In this document: one piece after another, positions 9,086 to 19,051 of the stretch
Numbering within the stretch: the stretch's first letter is position 1
Layout of the letters: every line of letters begins with the position of its first letter
Assembly: GCF_963677035.1 (NCBI RefSeq)
Contig: NZ_OY781472.1
Span: 2,943,658-3,007,657, forward strand
Direction of reading: 5' to 3'
Length of the DNA stretch: 64,000 bases
DNA from: an uncultured Hyphomonas sp.
GTDB lineage: Bacteria; Pseudomonadota; Alphaproteobacteria; Caulobacterales; Hyphomonadaceae
Notes under the pieces: model-generated
The model's database searches: none
What the model was told of the DNA's origin: nothing
The model's input: only the letters and a program-made list of their open reading frames with translations
Position numbers and translations under genes: made by a program

Positions 9086-10566
9086 TGTCTTTCCCGAATA
9101 CACACCGGGCCGCGATTATTGATATTGGGTCCAACTCGGTGCGCCTCGTTATTTTCGACCTTCTGGGCGCATCAATCCTGCCAACCTTCAATGAGAAGGT
9201 CATGGCTGGCCTTGGCACAGGACTTTCAAAAACAGGTAAACTGTCAGGACCGGGACAGGATTCGGCATTGTCCGCTCTGGCACGCTATCGGGCGATCCTG
9301 AAGGCGTTGAACCTCAGAAACTTCATGGCCGTGGCCACTGCAGCTGTCCGGGTGGCAGAGGACGGACCGGATTTTATCCGCAAGGCAAACAGGGTTCTCG
9401 GCCGTCCGGTCTCGGTGCTTTCCGGTGAAGATGAGGCACGGTTGTCCGCGCTGGGCGTTCAGGCGAGCTTTAACGAGCCGATGGGCGTTATCGGAGATTT
9501 GGGTGGCTCCAGCCTTGAGTTCAAGCCGGTTGGTAAAGGCAAGGAGAAGGGCGAGAGTCTCATGCTTGGCCCTCTGTCGCTGATGGAGGTTGCCAACGAC
9601 CCCAAGGACCTTCGCAAAGCCATACGTTCTGAACTCAAGAAATCCGATGTGCTCTCTGGCGCGAAGGGCAGGTTTTTCGCCGTAGGCGGTGCATGGCGTA
9701 CCTTTGCCAAGGTGAATATGGAGATGGAAAACTACGCCTTGCAGGTCTTGCATGGCTATCAGATGAATCCGGGGCAGATTGCCCGGACAGCGAAGCTTTG
9801 TATCGATTCTCTCACGAATAGTGCCTCGCGATCCAAGCTGGAATCGATCGACAAACGCCGGGCGAAACATATGCCGATTGCGGCAATCGTCCTTGAGGAG
9901 CTGCTCTCCATCAGCAAACTTGATGGCGTTTCCATATCCTCGGCCGGCCTGCGTGAAGGTGTGCTGACGGATATGACCGGGGCGGCTGTTTCAGACCCGT
10001 TGCTCGATGGTGTCATTGCATTTGTCCGGCTTGATCATAACCAGATCGCTTTCGGGCAAGCACTCCATGAATTCATCGCGCCAGCCTTTGCGCCGGAAGC
10101 AGACCTGTTTGGATCCCCTGCAGCCGATGTCCGGATTGAGCAGGCCGCCTGCATGATGTCTGATAGCGCCGGACGCTTCCATCCGGATCACCGGGCGCAG
10201 ATGGCCTACGGCCAGGCGCTGCGAGCCCCCTATACCGGCGTGACGCACGCGGAACGGGCCATGATCGCCTATGCGGTCGGATGCCGATACCAGAAGGATT
10301 TCAAACGGCCGGGAGATTATGTTGGCCTTACCTCTGAGCCTCAAGCTGAACGCGCCAAGCAATTGGGCAGCGCCATGCGACTTGGTGCGGTCTTTTCAGG
10401 CCGGTCCGGACCGATCCTGCGCCGGGCGAAACTTTCCCGGGACGGCGAAAAGCTGTGTCTCAGCGTGGGCAAAGCTGACGAAGCGATGATTTCTGAAACC
10501 GTGTCACGGCGCCTTGCGCAAACCGCCAATGCCTTGCGCCTTCAGCCGGATATTCGCATCAACTAA
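9085..10566 (+). CDS. ppx: Ppx/GppA exopolyphosphatase
   Basis: Removes terminal phosphates from polyphosphate (or from pppGpp in the GppA branch). The ASKHA fold starts with AAIIDIGSNSVRLVIFD. ATAAVRVAEDGPDFIRKA and VLSGEDEARLSALG follow, and GVIGDLGGSSLEF is the second phosphate-binding loop. At 493 residues it has a C-terminal HD-like extension, usual in proteobacterial forms. It is translationally coupled to ppk and ends only 2 nt from the convergent rnd stop. Confidence 0.94.
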   Translation: MSFPNTHRAAIIDIGSNSVRLVIFDLLGASILPTFNEKVMAGLGTGLSKTGKLSGPGQDSALSALARYRAILKALNLRNFMAVATAAVRVAEDGPDFIRKANRVLGRPVSVLSGEDEARLSALGVQASFNEPMGVIGDLGGSSLEFKPVGKGKEKGESLMLGPLSLMEVANDPKDLRKAIRSELKKSDVLSGAKGRFFAVGGAWRTFAKVNMEMENYALQVLHGYQMNPGQIARTAKLCIDSLTNSASRSKLESIDKRRAKHMPIAAIVLEELLSISKLDGVSISSAGLREGVLTDMTGAAVSDPLLDGVIAFVRLDHNQIAFGQALHEFIAPAFAPEADLFGSPAADVRIEQAACMMSDSAGRFHPDHRAQMAYGQALRAPYTGVTHAERAMIAYAVGCRYQKDFKRPGDYVGLTSEPQAERAKQLGSAMRLGAVFSGRSGPILRRAKLSRDGEKLCLSVGKADEAMISETVSRRLAQTANALRLQPDIRIN

Positions 10567-10568
10567 GA

Positions 10569-11735
10569 TCAGACGTCGAACAGACGAACCTGACCACCTT
10601 CAAACGAGACCGCGAGCTTGCCTGAGAGCAGGGCCTGAGCCTTGCTTCCGAACATCTCGAAACGCCAACCATTCATGGCCGCAATATCGTCTGATGTTTC
10701 ACCGCGCGCGATCCGGTCGATATCAGCCGCATTGGCGATCAGCCGCGGGACAACGTCGTGTTCTTCGGCAACATGCTTCAGAAGGACTTTCAGAAGCTCT
10801 GGTGCGCCTGCGGGGATCTGTGCGTTCTGGCGCCGCGGCTCCAGTTCGGGGGCATAGTCGGCGGGATTGTCGAGCGCCGCCTGCACGGCGTCCATCAGGC
10901 CCTGTCCGTGCTTCGAGCGGATAAATCCATTCGGCACGGCGCGAAGCTGGTTGTAATCATTCTCGCTTCGCGGCTTCTGGCTGGCAATTTCCTGAATGGC
11001 GTCATCCTTCAGGATCCTCCGGCGCGGTTTGTCGAGTTGCTGTGCCAGTTGCTCACGCCAGGCCGCGACCGCGACGATGACGGCCGCGTAGTCCTTCTTC
11101 GGGGTCCGCAGCTTCAGGCGTTGCCAGGCCTTGTCAGGATCTGTGTCATACTTGGCCGGATCTTCCAGATCCGCCATTTCCTCCTGAACCCAGGGAAGGC
11201 GGCCACTGGATTCCAGCTTTTCCCGCATGATCAGATATGCATCGCGGAGGTGGGTGACATCGCCGAGGGCATAAACGAGTTGTTTCTGGGACAGGGGACG
11301 GCGCATCCAGTCGGTAAACTGGCTGGATTTGTCGATCTGGCGTCTCAGAACCCGCTGGACCAGATTGTCATAGGAGATTGAGTCTCCATAGCCGAGAGCC
11401 ATGGCAGCGATCTGGGTATCAAAGATCGGACCGGGGGGGTGGCCGATCAGCCGGTTGAATATTTCAATGTCCTGACGGGCCGCATGAAACACTTTTACGC
11501 GATTATCGGCAGCGATCAGGTTCAGGAATGGACCGATGTCCAGATCCTCGGCCAGGGGGTCGATCAGGCCTTCGACGTCGGGTGACGAGGCCTGGACCAG
11601 GCAGAGTTCCGGCCAATAAGTGGTCTCCCGATGAAACTCGGTATCGACGCAGATAAAATCGCTTTCGGCCAGTTTTCCGCAGAAATCTTCCAGGGCCGAC
11701 TGTTCAGTAATGGGAGTCAGGGTGTTGTCAGTCAT
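10569..11735 (-). CDS. rnd: Ribonuclease D
   Basis: 3'-5' exoribonuclease involved in tRNA 3'-end maturation. The 388-residue product has the DEDDy exonuclease core: [11 protein letters not shown] (Exo I, Asp and Glu), [14 protein letters not shown] (Exo II Asp) and [13 protein letters not shown] (Exo III with catalytic Tyr and Asp). An HRDC-like helical region with the [14 protein letters not shown] segment is near the C-terminus. The ATG at 11735 is chosen; the open frame reaches 11876 but that part would overlap the aspS upstream region. It is divergent from aspS with a 93-nt gap. Confidence 0.94.
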   Translation of the reverse strand: MTDNTLTPITEQSALEDFCGKLAESDFICVDTEFHRETTYWPELCLVQASSPDVEGLIDPLAEDLDIGPFLNLIAADNRVKVFHAARQDIEIFNRLIGHPPGPIFDTQIAAMALGYGDSISYDNLVQRVLRRQIDKSSQFTDWMRRPLSQKQLVYALGDVTHLRDAYLIMREKLESSGRLPWVQEEMADLEDPAKYDTDPDKAWQRLKLRTPKKDYAAVIVAVAAWREQLAQQLDKPRRRILKDDAIQEIASQKPRSENDYNQLRAVPNGFIRSKHGQGLMDAVQAALDNPADYAPELEPRRQNAQIPAGAPELLKVLLKHVAEEHDVVPRLIANAADIDRIARGETSDDIAAMNGWRFEMFGSKAQALLSGKLAVSFEGGQVRLFDV

Positions 11736-11828
11736 CGCGGGCTTGCGTATCGCATCGCCAGAACAAATGCGAGAGGTGATTGCCTCCCGTTTACATTTAC
11801 TGGACCGACCTTTCCGGAGACTGATCCG

Positions 11829-13661
11829 ATGCACGCCTATCGCACCCATACCTGCGGGGAGCTTCGCAAGACCCATGTGGGAGAAACCGTCAAGCTGTCA
11901 GGCTGGCTGCATCGCCGCCGTGAGCACGCTGGCGCCCTGTTTATCGACCTGCGGGATCACTACGGCCTGACCCAGGTTGTCGTCTATCCGAACGCGTCTT
12001 TCTACGAAGACGCCAAACGTGCCACGGCGGAAAGTGTCCTGACCGTGACCGGGACCCTCATCGCCCGCGATGCAGAGGCCGTGAATCCTGAATTGCCAAC
12101 CGGTGAAGTGGAGCTTCCGGCGGAAACCCTGATTATCGAAAGCGCAGCCGAAAAGCTGCCACTTCCGGTTTTCGCGGAGCCGGACTATCCCGAAGACATT
12201 CGCCTGAAGCACCGTTACCTCGATCTGCGCCGCGAGACGCTCCACAAGAACATGACGCTGCGCAGCGACGTTATCACCAGCTTGCGCCGCCGGATGGTCG
12301 AGCAGGGCTTTACAGAATACCAGACCCCAATTCTGACCGCGTCTAGCCCTGAAGGCGCACGGGATTTCCTTGTCCCCTCACGTCTGCATCCTGGTGAGTT
12401 TTATGCGCTGCCGCAGGCGCCTCAGCAGTTCAAGCAACTGCTCATGGTGTCGGGTTTCGACCGGTACTTCCAGATTGCGCCTTGCTTCCGCGACGAGGAT
12501 GCCCGGGCGGATCGTTCGCCGGGCGAATTCTACCAGCTCGATATCGAAATGAGCTTCGTGACTCAGGAAGACGTGTTTAACGCGATTGAGCCAGTCATGC
12601 GCGGCGTATTCGAGGAATTTGCGGACTGGGACGGCAAGGGCCGAACCGTGCCGTCAGGGCCTTTCCCGCATATTCCATATGCTGAAGCGATGGCAAAATA
12701 CGGTTCTGACAAGCCAGACCTGCGTAACCCGCTGGAACTCTCTGACGTCACCGAGTTCTTCAAGGATGAAGAGAAAACCGGTTTCGGTATTTTCGCAAAA
12801 ATCATCAAAAGTGGCGGCAAGGTCGTGGCCATTCCTGCGCCAAAAGCGGCTGCCGAGAAGTCCCGCAAATTCTTCGATGAGATGGACAAATGGGCCAAGA
12901 AAGAGATGCAGGCGCCAGGGCTGGGCTATGCTCGCCTGAAAGAGGCAGACGGTGGCGGCGTTGACAGTCAGGACCCTGCGCTGAAGAATTTCGATCCAGC
13001 GCATCTCTCAGCATTGCTGCAGCATCTGGGGTTGGGTGCCGGTGACGGCGTGTTCTTCTCTGCAGGCAAGAAAAACGATGCGTACAAGCTGGCTGGTGCA
13101 GCGCGCAACAAAATCGGCGAAACGCTGGAACTGATCGAGCAGGGGGTGTTCCGCTTCTGTTGGATCGTCGATTTCCCGATGTTTGAATATGACGAGGACG
13201 CCAAGAAGATCGACTTCAGTCATAACCCGTTTTCTATGCCTCAGGGCGGTATGGACGCATTGGAGGCCGCCAAAACGGATGACGAAATACTCGATATCAA
13301 GGCGTTCCAGTACGATATTGTCTGCAACGGCATCGAATTGTCGTCCGGCGCCATCCGGAACCACCGTCCCGATGTCATGCTGAAGGCATTCAACATGGCC
13401 GGATACGGTCCGGAAGTCGTCGAAGCTGAGTTTGGCGGCATGTTGAACGCCTTCCGTCATGGGGCGCCGCCGCACGGCGGCATCGCGCCGGGGGTCGATC
13501 GGATCGTGATGCTTCTCGCTGATGCAGAGAATATCCGGGACGTCACACTATTCCCGATGAATGGTCAGGCGCGTGATCTCATGATGGGGGCACCAAGCCC
13601 GGTCGACGAGCGTCAACTGCGTGAGCTCAACATCCGGCTGGCGCCGCAGATAAAGTCATAA
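11829..13661 (+). CDS. aspS: Aspartyl-tRNA synthetase
   Basis: Class II synthetase of 610 residues charging tRNA-Asp. The N-terminal OB fold [26 protein letters not shown] binds the anticodon. Motif 2 is in [24 protein letters not shown], the bacterial insertion domain follows, and motif 3 is at [15 protein letters not shown]. The start is the ATG at 11829 with GGAGA upstream; the longer frame to 11631 overlaps rnd. Whether the enzyme also charges tRNA-Asn cannot be decided from this window. A terminator follows directly. Confidence 0.97.
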   Translation: MHAYRTHTCGELRKTHVGETVKLSGWLHRRREHAGALFIDLRDHYGLTQVVVYPNASFYEDAKRATAESVLTVTGTLIARDAEAVNPELPTGEVELPAETLIIESAAEKLPLPVFAEPDYPEDIRLKHRYLDLRRETLHKNMTLRSDVITSLRRRMVEQGFTEYQTPILTASSPEGARDFLVPSRLHPGEFYALPQAPQQFKQLLMVSGFDRYFQIAPCFRDEDARADRSPGEFYQLDIEMSFVTQEDVFNAIEPVMRGVFEEFADWDGKGRTVPSGPFPHIPYAEAMAKYGSDKPDLRNPLELSDVTEFFKDEEKTGFGIFAKIIKSGGKVVAIPAPKAAAEKSRKFFDEMDKWAKKEMQAPGLGYARLKEADGGGVDSQDPALKNFDPAHLSALLQHLGLGAGDGVFFSAGKKNDAYKLAGAARNKIGETLELIEQGVFRFCWIVDFPMFEYDEDAKKIDFSHNPFSMPQGGMDALEAAKTDDEILDIKAFQYDIVCNGIELSSGAIRNHRPDVMLKAFNMAGYGPEVVEAEFGGMLNAFRHGAPPHGGIAPGVDRIVMLLADAENIRDVTLFPMNGQARDLMMGAPSPVDERQLRELNIRLAPQIKS

Positions 13662-13667
13662 ATCAGA

Positions 13668-13703
13668 AGCCCGCCAGGATCGTTATTCTGGCGGGCTCTC
13701 TTT
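13668..13703 (+). terminator. Intrinsic terminator between aspS and pentapeptide gene
   Basis: A perfect 10-bp stem (13668-13677 with 13688-13697) with a 10-nt loop is followed by CTCTTT. It is just after the aspS stop and also after the end of the convergent pentapeptide gene, so it may serve both, though the T tract is on the aspS side. Confidence 0.7.
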
Positions 13704-13728
13704 GATGTCATGTGGGCCTGGGCCGGGA

Positions 13729-14445
13729 CTATTTGCAGTCTGCCAAGTGCAGGCCGAGGGGCAGCAGCGTGCTGCTCGATGCGCATGCGCCTTCGAAATC
13801 GGCCTCTCGCCAGCCGATAAGTCCGGTCAGATTGGCACCGGCAAAACGGGCGTCCTTGAAAGAAGCGCCCTGAGCATTGGCGCCATCCAGTTTTGACAAG
13901 GACAGATTGGCGCCATTGAAGATTGCGGACATCATGACGGTTCCGCTCAGGTCGGCACCGGACAGGTTGGCCCCAGAAAAGTCAGCCCCTTCAAGAGAGG
14001 CTGTTGCCAGGTTTGCAGCGGCGAAATTCGCGCCGACCAGCATGGCTTGCTGCAGATTGGTGCCGACAAGAATACTCTGCTTGAATTCGGCACCAGACGC
14101 CTGGATCGCCTGCAAGCGCGCATTCTCGAGATTGGCGCCTGAAAGCTTCGCTGACGTCAGGATTGCAGCGCGCATGTCTGCGCCTGTTGCTTTTATACCT
14201 TCAAAATTGGTTTCCTTGGCATGCGCGCCGCGCATGAAGGCATATTCCAGATTTGCCTCACGGTAATTTGCGCCGCTAAGCGTCCACCCCGTCAGATTGC
14301 GTCCGGAAAGGTTGCACCCGCTGCATGACCCAACATAGCTTGGCGCCCAGGCGACGGGTTGGCTCGGTCGAGCAGGCTCCTGCGCCACCGCTTGGAAAGC
14401 GGTCGCAGAGGCAAGCGTGGCAAGGCTGAGCAAAACCCGGTTCAT
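13729..14445 (-). CDS. Secreted pentapeptide-repeat protein
   Basis: Protein of 238 residues with a signal peptide (MNRVLLSLATLASATAFQAVAQ). After a short GSCSGCNLSGRNL segment, with two cysteines that could pair, it is made almost wholly of A(D/N)LXX-type pentapeptide repeats such as ANLEN, ADFSG, ANLSG and ADLSG. These fold as a right-handed quadrilateral beta helix. Function cannot be told from the repeats; other members act as scaffolds or gyrase-binding mimics. The ATG at 14445 is chosen because the signal peptide starts there; the open frame extends to 14604. Confidence 0.8.
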   Translation of the reverse strand: MNRVLLSLATLASATAFQAVAQEPARPSQPVAWAPSYVGSCSGCNLSGRNLTGWTLSGANYREANLEYAFMRGAHAKETNFEGIKATGADMRAAILTSAKLSGANLENARLQAIQASGAEFKQSILVGTNLQQAMLVGANFAAANLATASLEGADFSGANLSGADLSGTVMMSAIFNGANLSLSKLDGANAQGASFKDARFAGANLTGLIGWREADFEGACASSSTLLPLGLHLADCK

Positions 14446-14564
14446 GCCTATCTGGATACCGCTTTGTTTTGCGTGCCAAAACTGAACAAGCTGTAACCAC
14501 TGTTTCATGGCCACAGGTGTTGCAGATTTGCCATGACCCATTTTCGGGCCAGGATCACCCGGAT

Positions 14565-16835
14565 TTACTTGTGTTTCCGGGATTCTTCGCCGCAGGTATC
14601 GCACTCGATGTCGCCATCTTCGCTGATCTCAAACAGCGTGAAACTTCCGCAAACCGGGCAGGCGTCTCCGAGGTAGTCGGGCGCGTTGAGTTCTTCCGAC
14701 TCATCGCTGTCTGCCGCAACCTCTGCCGATTCAGCCTCCTCATCGGCCAGTTTCTGAGCGCGTTTCCGGTCAAGGATAACGATGTTGTCCGGCAATTGGC
14801 CCCGCGAAAAGCCGCGGGAAATGATCTGGGCGGCCTCTTCGGTGAAGGGGGCTGGCTCGGTTCGGGTTCCGTCTCCTTCGCCCCGGCCCAGGCCATCATG
14901 CGTAACATCGACTTCGGCCAGATCATCCCGTCCGAGATATGAAACGGCCAGCTCCCGGAAGATATAGTCGAGAATCGATGTTGCGCGCGTGATCCGGTCG
15001 TTACCGGTGACAGCACCTGCCGGTTCGAACCGGGTGAACACAAAGGCATCGACAAATTCTTCCAGAGGCACGCCATATTGAAGGCCGATGGACGTTGCGA
15101 TCGCGAAATTGTTCATTAGGCTCCGGAAAGCGGCGCCTTCCTTGTGCATATCGATAAAGATCTCACCCAGTGAGCCATCTTCGAACTCGCCTGTGTGAAG
15201 GTAGACTTTGTGCCCTCCGACCGACGCTTTCTGAATGTAGCCTTTCCGGCGGTCCGGCAGGCGTGTGCGAGCAGCTCCCTCAGCTGACAACGTGTTTTGG
15301 GAAAGCGCGGGAGGTGTGTCCGCCTCCGCGGCAATTTCTTCTGCCAGGGCTGTGATGTGGTCCATACGGTCACGCACATCATCATTCGGAGGCGCGCGAT
15401 GGCCGATCAGCTGAACGGACAAGCTGGCGGCGAGCGCCGTCTCAGCCATATCCAGTCCGCCACGGCCGTCGACCGAGACCACCACATTTCCGCCGAGTGC
15501 TTTGGCGCACGCGGCGGCAAATTCAATTTGGGCTTCAGGAGAGGCGCCGACCTGAAGACCGCAATCCGCCATGATCTCTGCAGTGGCATCGCCGTTCTCG
15601 CCTGAGATGGTCGTTTCAGCCGTCTGGATATCCTTGCGTGAAAAACCGATGGCAGAGAGGAGCCCCCCTCCATCCGCGTCGAATTCTTCCGGTGCGAGCT
15701 TGAGATCGGACGAAATGATTTCGTCGCCCAGCACCCAGCGCGAGAATGCGGCGTTCAGCGGCAGGCCTTCACCGAGGGCCCGGGAAACCTTGTCGAGGGC
15801 CACATCGGTAAAGCCGCGATCCCGAAGCCGATCCAGACCAAGCGCCCGATCCAGGTCCGATTCGCCAGAGTCCGCGATCCGTTCCAAAGCCATGGGCAGG
15901 CGTTCAGGCGCGTGATGGGCAATACCGAGACGTCCGGCGCGCGAAAGAGTTGGGCTTTCATCTCCATAGGCAAGTACGGTCGCGAGCGGAGCTGTGCCGT
16001 GGCTTTCGCAATCGGGAAGGAAGGCACCCAGATCCGCAACTGGCAGCAAAAGCACGCTGCAGGCGCGCTTGCCCGACGCCTTTCGCGGTTCGAGGCTCAG
16101 ACTCTTTGCCTGTGACGCTGTAAATGCCGCTCCGGTGGCACCCGAGCGGACAAGCGAACACAGAGCGGCCGCAACAGATCGGCCCTCGTCCGAGGCGTAG
16201 TCGATCCCCATAGACATAACCGCAGCTGACAGGCCAGCGATGATGATCGCGCCTTCCGTCATCTCTTCTGCTGCGGCTTCGAGCGCTTCGCAGAGATAGT
16301 CTGCCTCGACGCCGTCAGGACTCACCGCCATCGCCACATCAACGATTCGCGCTGTTGTCCCGGCGGCGGGCATCGTCTCACGCGTCAGAATGATCTCCGC
16401 ACCTTCACGCATGGATTCGATCAGCAGCTCTTCCAGAACCGGATCAAGCGTTTCGGGCTGGAAAACAGCTGGCGCGGGGACGGCAGGGCTGACAGCCGCG
16501 GCGCGCAGGGCGTCGGCGGTGCGTTGAAACCCGCCTGGCTGTCTGAGGGCTTCTTCCAGCAAATCCTGAGGTAAACCGGCAGCCAGAGCTTCCGCCAGGT
16601 CGGCGTTCCGGGGGGCGTCATCGAACCGCTCGAGAATCTCTGCTGAAGCCAATTGGGATACGCTGACAAGCGCGGCGGCTGAGTATGCGGCGGTCGTTGC
16701 CTTGAGCGATTCTGGGGTCAGCGGCCTGCGCGGTCTTCCCGCGCCTCTGAACAGCTCGGAAAGCGAGGCCGGTTCCGACAACAAGCCATCCGATTCGGCT
16801 GCCGTCAGGATTTCCACTACACGCATATCGTCCAT
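14565..16835 (-). CDS. Protein with C-terminal domain of B12-dependent ribonucleotide reductase
   Basis: A 756-residue protein. From about residue 530 it closely follows the C-terminal part of class II ribonucleotide reductase Nrd[40 protein letters not shown] in the TSCPD-type region, then [25 protein letters not shown] and [21 protein letters not shown], and a terminal CPVCGSF...CDTCG zinc ribbon. The first 500 residues are Ala- and Glu-rich and lack the reductase barrel motifs I would expect, so it is probably not catalytic. The ATG at 16835 follows GGGGAGAT. It stands alone, divergent from NDUFA12. It could be a regulatory or structural partner of an NrdJ encoded elsewhere. Confidence 0.6.
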   Translation of the reverse strand: MDDMRVVEILTAAESDGLLSEPASLSELFRGAGRPRRPLTPESLKATTAAYSAAALVSVSQLASAEILERFDDAPRNADLAEALAAGLPQDLLEEALRQPGGFQRTADALRAAAVSPAVPAPAVFQPETLDPVLEELLIESMREGAEIILTRETMPAAGTTARIVDVAMAVSPDGVEADYLCEALEAAAEEMTEGAIIIAGLSAAVMSMGIDYASDEGRSVAAALCSLVRSGATGAAFTASQAKSLSLEPRKASGKRACSVLLLPVADLGAFLPDCESHGTAPLATVLAYGDESPTLSRAGRLGIAHHAPERLPMALERIADSGESDLDRALGLDRLRDRGFTDVALDKVSRALGEGLPLNAAFSRWVLGDEIISSDLKLAPEEFDADGGGLLSAIGFSRKDIQTAETTISGENGDATAEIMADCGLQVGASPEAQIEFAAACAKALGGNVVVSVDGRGGLDMAETALAASLSVQLIGHRAPPNDDVRDRMDHITALAEEIAAEADTPPALSQNTLSAEGAARTRLPDRRKGYIQKASVGGHKVYLHTGEFEDGSLGEIFIDMHKEGAAFRSLMNNFAIATSIGLQYGVPLEEFVDAFVFTRFEPAGAVTGNDRITRATSILDYIFRELAVSYLGRDDLAEVDVTHDGLGRGEGDGTRTEPAPFTEEAAQIISRGFSRGQLPDNIVILDRKRAQKLADEEAESAEVAADSDESEELNAPDYLGDACPVCGSFTLFEISEDGDIECDTCGEESRKHK

Positions 16836-17025
16836 GCCATATCTCCCCAGAGAATCACTTGGATGAGCGTGACCCCTGAACACCTTCTCGGCAAGCGCTG
16901 TGCAACAACCGTAATCCGTTATGCAGGATGGGAATTGCGGCGCATTGCCTGCGGCAGCGCTATGGATTAGTTGCCCCTGAGCCGCCATATTGCGGACACC
17001 AACTCACGGCAAGACAGGCCATACG

Positions 17026-17418
17026 ATGCTGAAGCAACTCTTTACCTGGTGGAACGGCCATACGATCGGCTCGGCGTTCGATATCGGACGGCGCTCCACG
17101 TTCGTTGGCACCGACGAATACGGCAACCGTTACTTTGAGGAACGCAAACCCTCAATCGAAGGCCGCCGCCGCCGGTATGTGATGTATAAAGGGCTCGCAG
17201 AACCGTCCAAAGTTCCGGCCGACTGGCATGGATGGCTGCACCATACGGTGGATGAAGCGCCGACCAAGTCTCCCCTCACGCGCCGGGACTGGGAAACGGA
17301 TCACAAGCCCAACATGACAGGCACGCCCTGGGCGACCAAGCCCAAAGGTAGCATGTCTGGTGGCGGTCATCGTCAGAAGGCAACCGGCGACTACGAAGCG
17401 TGGTCCCCTGATGCGTGA
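17026..17418 (+). CDS. NADH:ubiquinone oxidoreductase subunit NDUFA12
   Basis: Homologue of the mitochondrial complex I accessory subunit B17.2, found in alphaproteobacteria. The 130-residue protein has the family core: TWWNGHTIGSAFDIGRRSTFVGTDEYGNRYFEER, RRRRYVMYKG and PADWHGWLHHTVDEAP, then the conserved KPNMTGTPWA end. The ATG at 17026 fits the family start. Its last bases overlap the next gene by 8 nt, so it leads a small operon with the MlaD-type and DUF2155 genes. Confidence 0.92.
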   Translation: MLKQLFTWWNGHTIGSAFDIGRRSTFVGTDEYGNRYFEERKPSIEGRRRRYVMYKGLAEPSKVPADWHGWLHHTVDEAPTKSPLTRRDWETDHKPNMTGTPWATKPKGSMSGGGHRQKATGDYEAWSPDA

Positions 17419-17941
17419 GTCGATGTTTGAAACCCTGGTTGGCGCGCTTGTTGTTGTTGTCGCCGGTGTTTTCCTCTGGTTTGCCATAGCGCGTGGCGGG
17501 AGAGCTTCCGCTGGGCCGGACACGTACGAACTTGAAGCCCGCTTCAATAACGTCAGCGGTATTGAGCGCGGCTCCGATGTGCGAATCGCAGGTGTGAAAG
17601 CAGGGGTGGTCAAATCCATTGTGGGCGACCCCAAGCGCTTCGAAGCTGTCATGATGATGAGCGTGGACAAGAAATGGGAGCTGCCGGACGACACGGATGC
17701 CCGCATTTCGACGGACGGTTTGCTCGGTAATTCATATGTGGCGCTCGAGCCGGGTGGCAGCTTTGACAATATTCCGCAGGATGGTTCAGGCGAAATCAAG
17801 TACACCCGCGGCAGCGTGGACCTGCTGACCTTGTTTGCGTCATTTGCCTCTGGCGGTGGAAAGGATGACTCGGACTCCGGGGCGTCTGCTGACCCTGCAT
17901 CTGCTGCAGGTGGTGCGTATCCACAGGATGGAGCTCAGTGA
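17411..17941 (+). CDS. mlaD: MlaD-type MCE-domain lipid transport protein
   Basis: Inner-membrane-anchored MCE protein of the Mla phospholipid transport system, which handles lipid movement between membranes. The 176-residue product has one N-terminal membrane segment (ETLVGALVVVVAGVFLWFAIA) and then the MCE domain: YELEARFNNVSGIERGSDVRIAGVKAGVVKSI and RISTDGLLGNSYVALEPGG. The ATG at 17411 overlaps the end of NDUFA12. No mlaE, mlaF or mlaC gene is in this window. A TGATG junction couples it to the DUF2155 gene. Confidence 0.88.
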   Translation: MRESMFETLVGALVVVVAGVFLWFAIARGGRASAGPDTYELEARFNNVSGIERGSDVRIAGVKAGVVKSIVGDPKRFEAVMMMSVDKKWELPDDTDARISTDGLLGNSYVALEPGGSFDNIPQDGSGEIKYTRGSVDLLTLFASFASGGGKDDSDSGASADPASAAGGAYPQDGAQ

Positions 17942-18405
17942 TGTTTCGAGCGCTTGCTGCGGTTGCTGTTGTTGCGGGATTGGTGGGAGCGGCACATGCC
18001 GCAACCTATGTCCAGAAGGACAAGGCAACGCTGAGGGCGCTCGACAAGATCACCGGACGGTCGACCGATATTGAAGTCGTCGTCGGGCAACCCGTTGTCT
18101 TCGGCTCGCTGAAAGTCGAGTTGGAGGTTTGCTACCAGACGCCTCCGGAAGAAGCGCCGGAGAGCGCGGCGTTTCTCAAGGTCTTCTCCACCCAGCCGGT
18201 TGCTGTGGAAACCATGGATGCAGCCGTTGATGCCAATGCTGTTGAGACGGTAAGTGACGAAAACCCGGAACTGTTTTCTGGCTGGATGTTCGCCTCTTCG
18301 CCGGGACTCAGTGCTTTGGAGCATCCGGTCTATGACATCTGGGTGATCCGCTGCACGGCACCTGATCCGGTGAATTTTCCGGACGAACCTGACCGCCCGC
18401 AGTAA
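17941..18405 (+). CDS. DUF2155 secreted protein
   Basis: Small exported protein (154 residues) with signal peptide MFRALAAVAVVAGLVGAAHA. The mature part has the DUF2155 pattern: KATLRALDKITGRSTDIEVVVGQPVVFGSLKVELEVCYQTPPEEAPESAAFL and, later, FSGWMFASSPGLSALEHPVYDIWVIRC. The two cysteines could form a periplasmic disulfide. Function is unknown; constant linkage to NDUFA12 and MlaD-like genes in alphaproteobacteria suggests an envelope role. Its 3' end overlaps aat on the other strand by 76 nt. Confidence 0.85.
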   Translation: MFRALAAVAVVAGLVGAAHAATYVQKDKATLRALDKITGRSTDIEVVVGQPVVFGSLKVELEVCYQTPPEEAPESAAFLKVFSTQPVAVETMDAAVDANAVETVSDENPELFSGWMFASSPGLSALEHPVYDIWVIRCTAPDPVNFPDEPDRPQ

Positions 18406-18998
18406 AAATCGGCATTCACCTCGAGCGCCATTTTTAGCTGGCGTTTGAAATCGGCGCGCGGAATTTCGACCAGACCGAATTGCTCCAGATGCGGGTTGTG
18501 GAATTGCGCATCCAGCAGGGTAAAGCCGCCCTCGATCAACCTGGCGGCCAGATGCACGAGCGCAATCTTCGAGGCATCCGTTGCTCGGGAAAACATGCTT
18601 TCGCCGAAAAAGGCTCCGCCGAGCGCGACACCATAAAGACCGCCCACCAGCGTTCCGGTCTCGTCCCAGCACTCGATCGAATGCGCGTGTCCTTCACGGT
18701 GAAGGGCACTGTAGAGGTTCAGGATGGTAGAGTTGATCCAGGTCGTTTCACGGCCGTCTGCACTCTCGGCGCACATTTCCATGACGCGTGAAAAGGCCGT
18801 ATCGGCGGTGACGCGATAGGGCTCCTGTTTCACACGCCGTTTGAGACGTTTCGGTATGTGAAACCCATCCAGCGGCAGGATGCCCCGCATGTCGGGATCC
18901 ACCAGAAACAGATTCGGGTCATCGCGGGCGTCGCCCATGGGAAAGACGCCCCGGCGATAGCAGGCAAGAAGGTCATTTGTGCCGAACCGTGCAGACAT
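18330..18998 (-). CDS. aat: Leucyl/phenylalanyl-tRNA--protein transferase
   Basis: Adds Leu or Phe to proteins with N-terminal Arg or Lys, making them ClpS/ClpAP substrates (N-degron pathway). The 222-residue protein has the early LLACYRRGVFPMGD and LFLVDPDMRGILPLDGFHIPKRLKRRVKQ segments, then HAHSIECWDETGTLVGGLYGVALGGAFFGESMFSRATDASKIALVHLAARL. The ATG at 18998 is preferred over 19034. The last 25 codons overlap the convergent DUF2155 gene. It probably follows accC in a run with aroQ and accB. Confidence 0.93.
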   Translation of the reverse strand: MSARFGTNDLLACYRRGVFPMGDARDDPNLFLVDPDMRGILPLDGFHIPKRLKRRVKQEPYRVTADTAFSRVMEMCAESADGRETTWINSTILNLYSALHREGHAHSIECWDETGTLVGGLYGVALGGAFFGESMFSRATDASKIALVHLAARLIEGGFTLLDAQFHNPHLEQFGLVEIPRADFKRQLKMALEVNADFYCGRSGSSGKFTGSGAVQRITQMS

Positions 18999-19051
18999 GC
19001 CCCTATATGGGGAAGCTGCCGGGCCTGTGTCCATTGGACTTCTGTGTCGCG

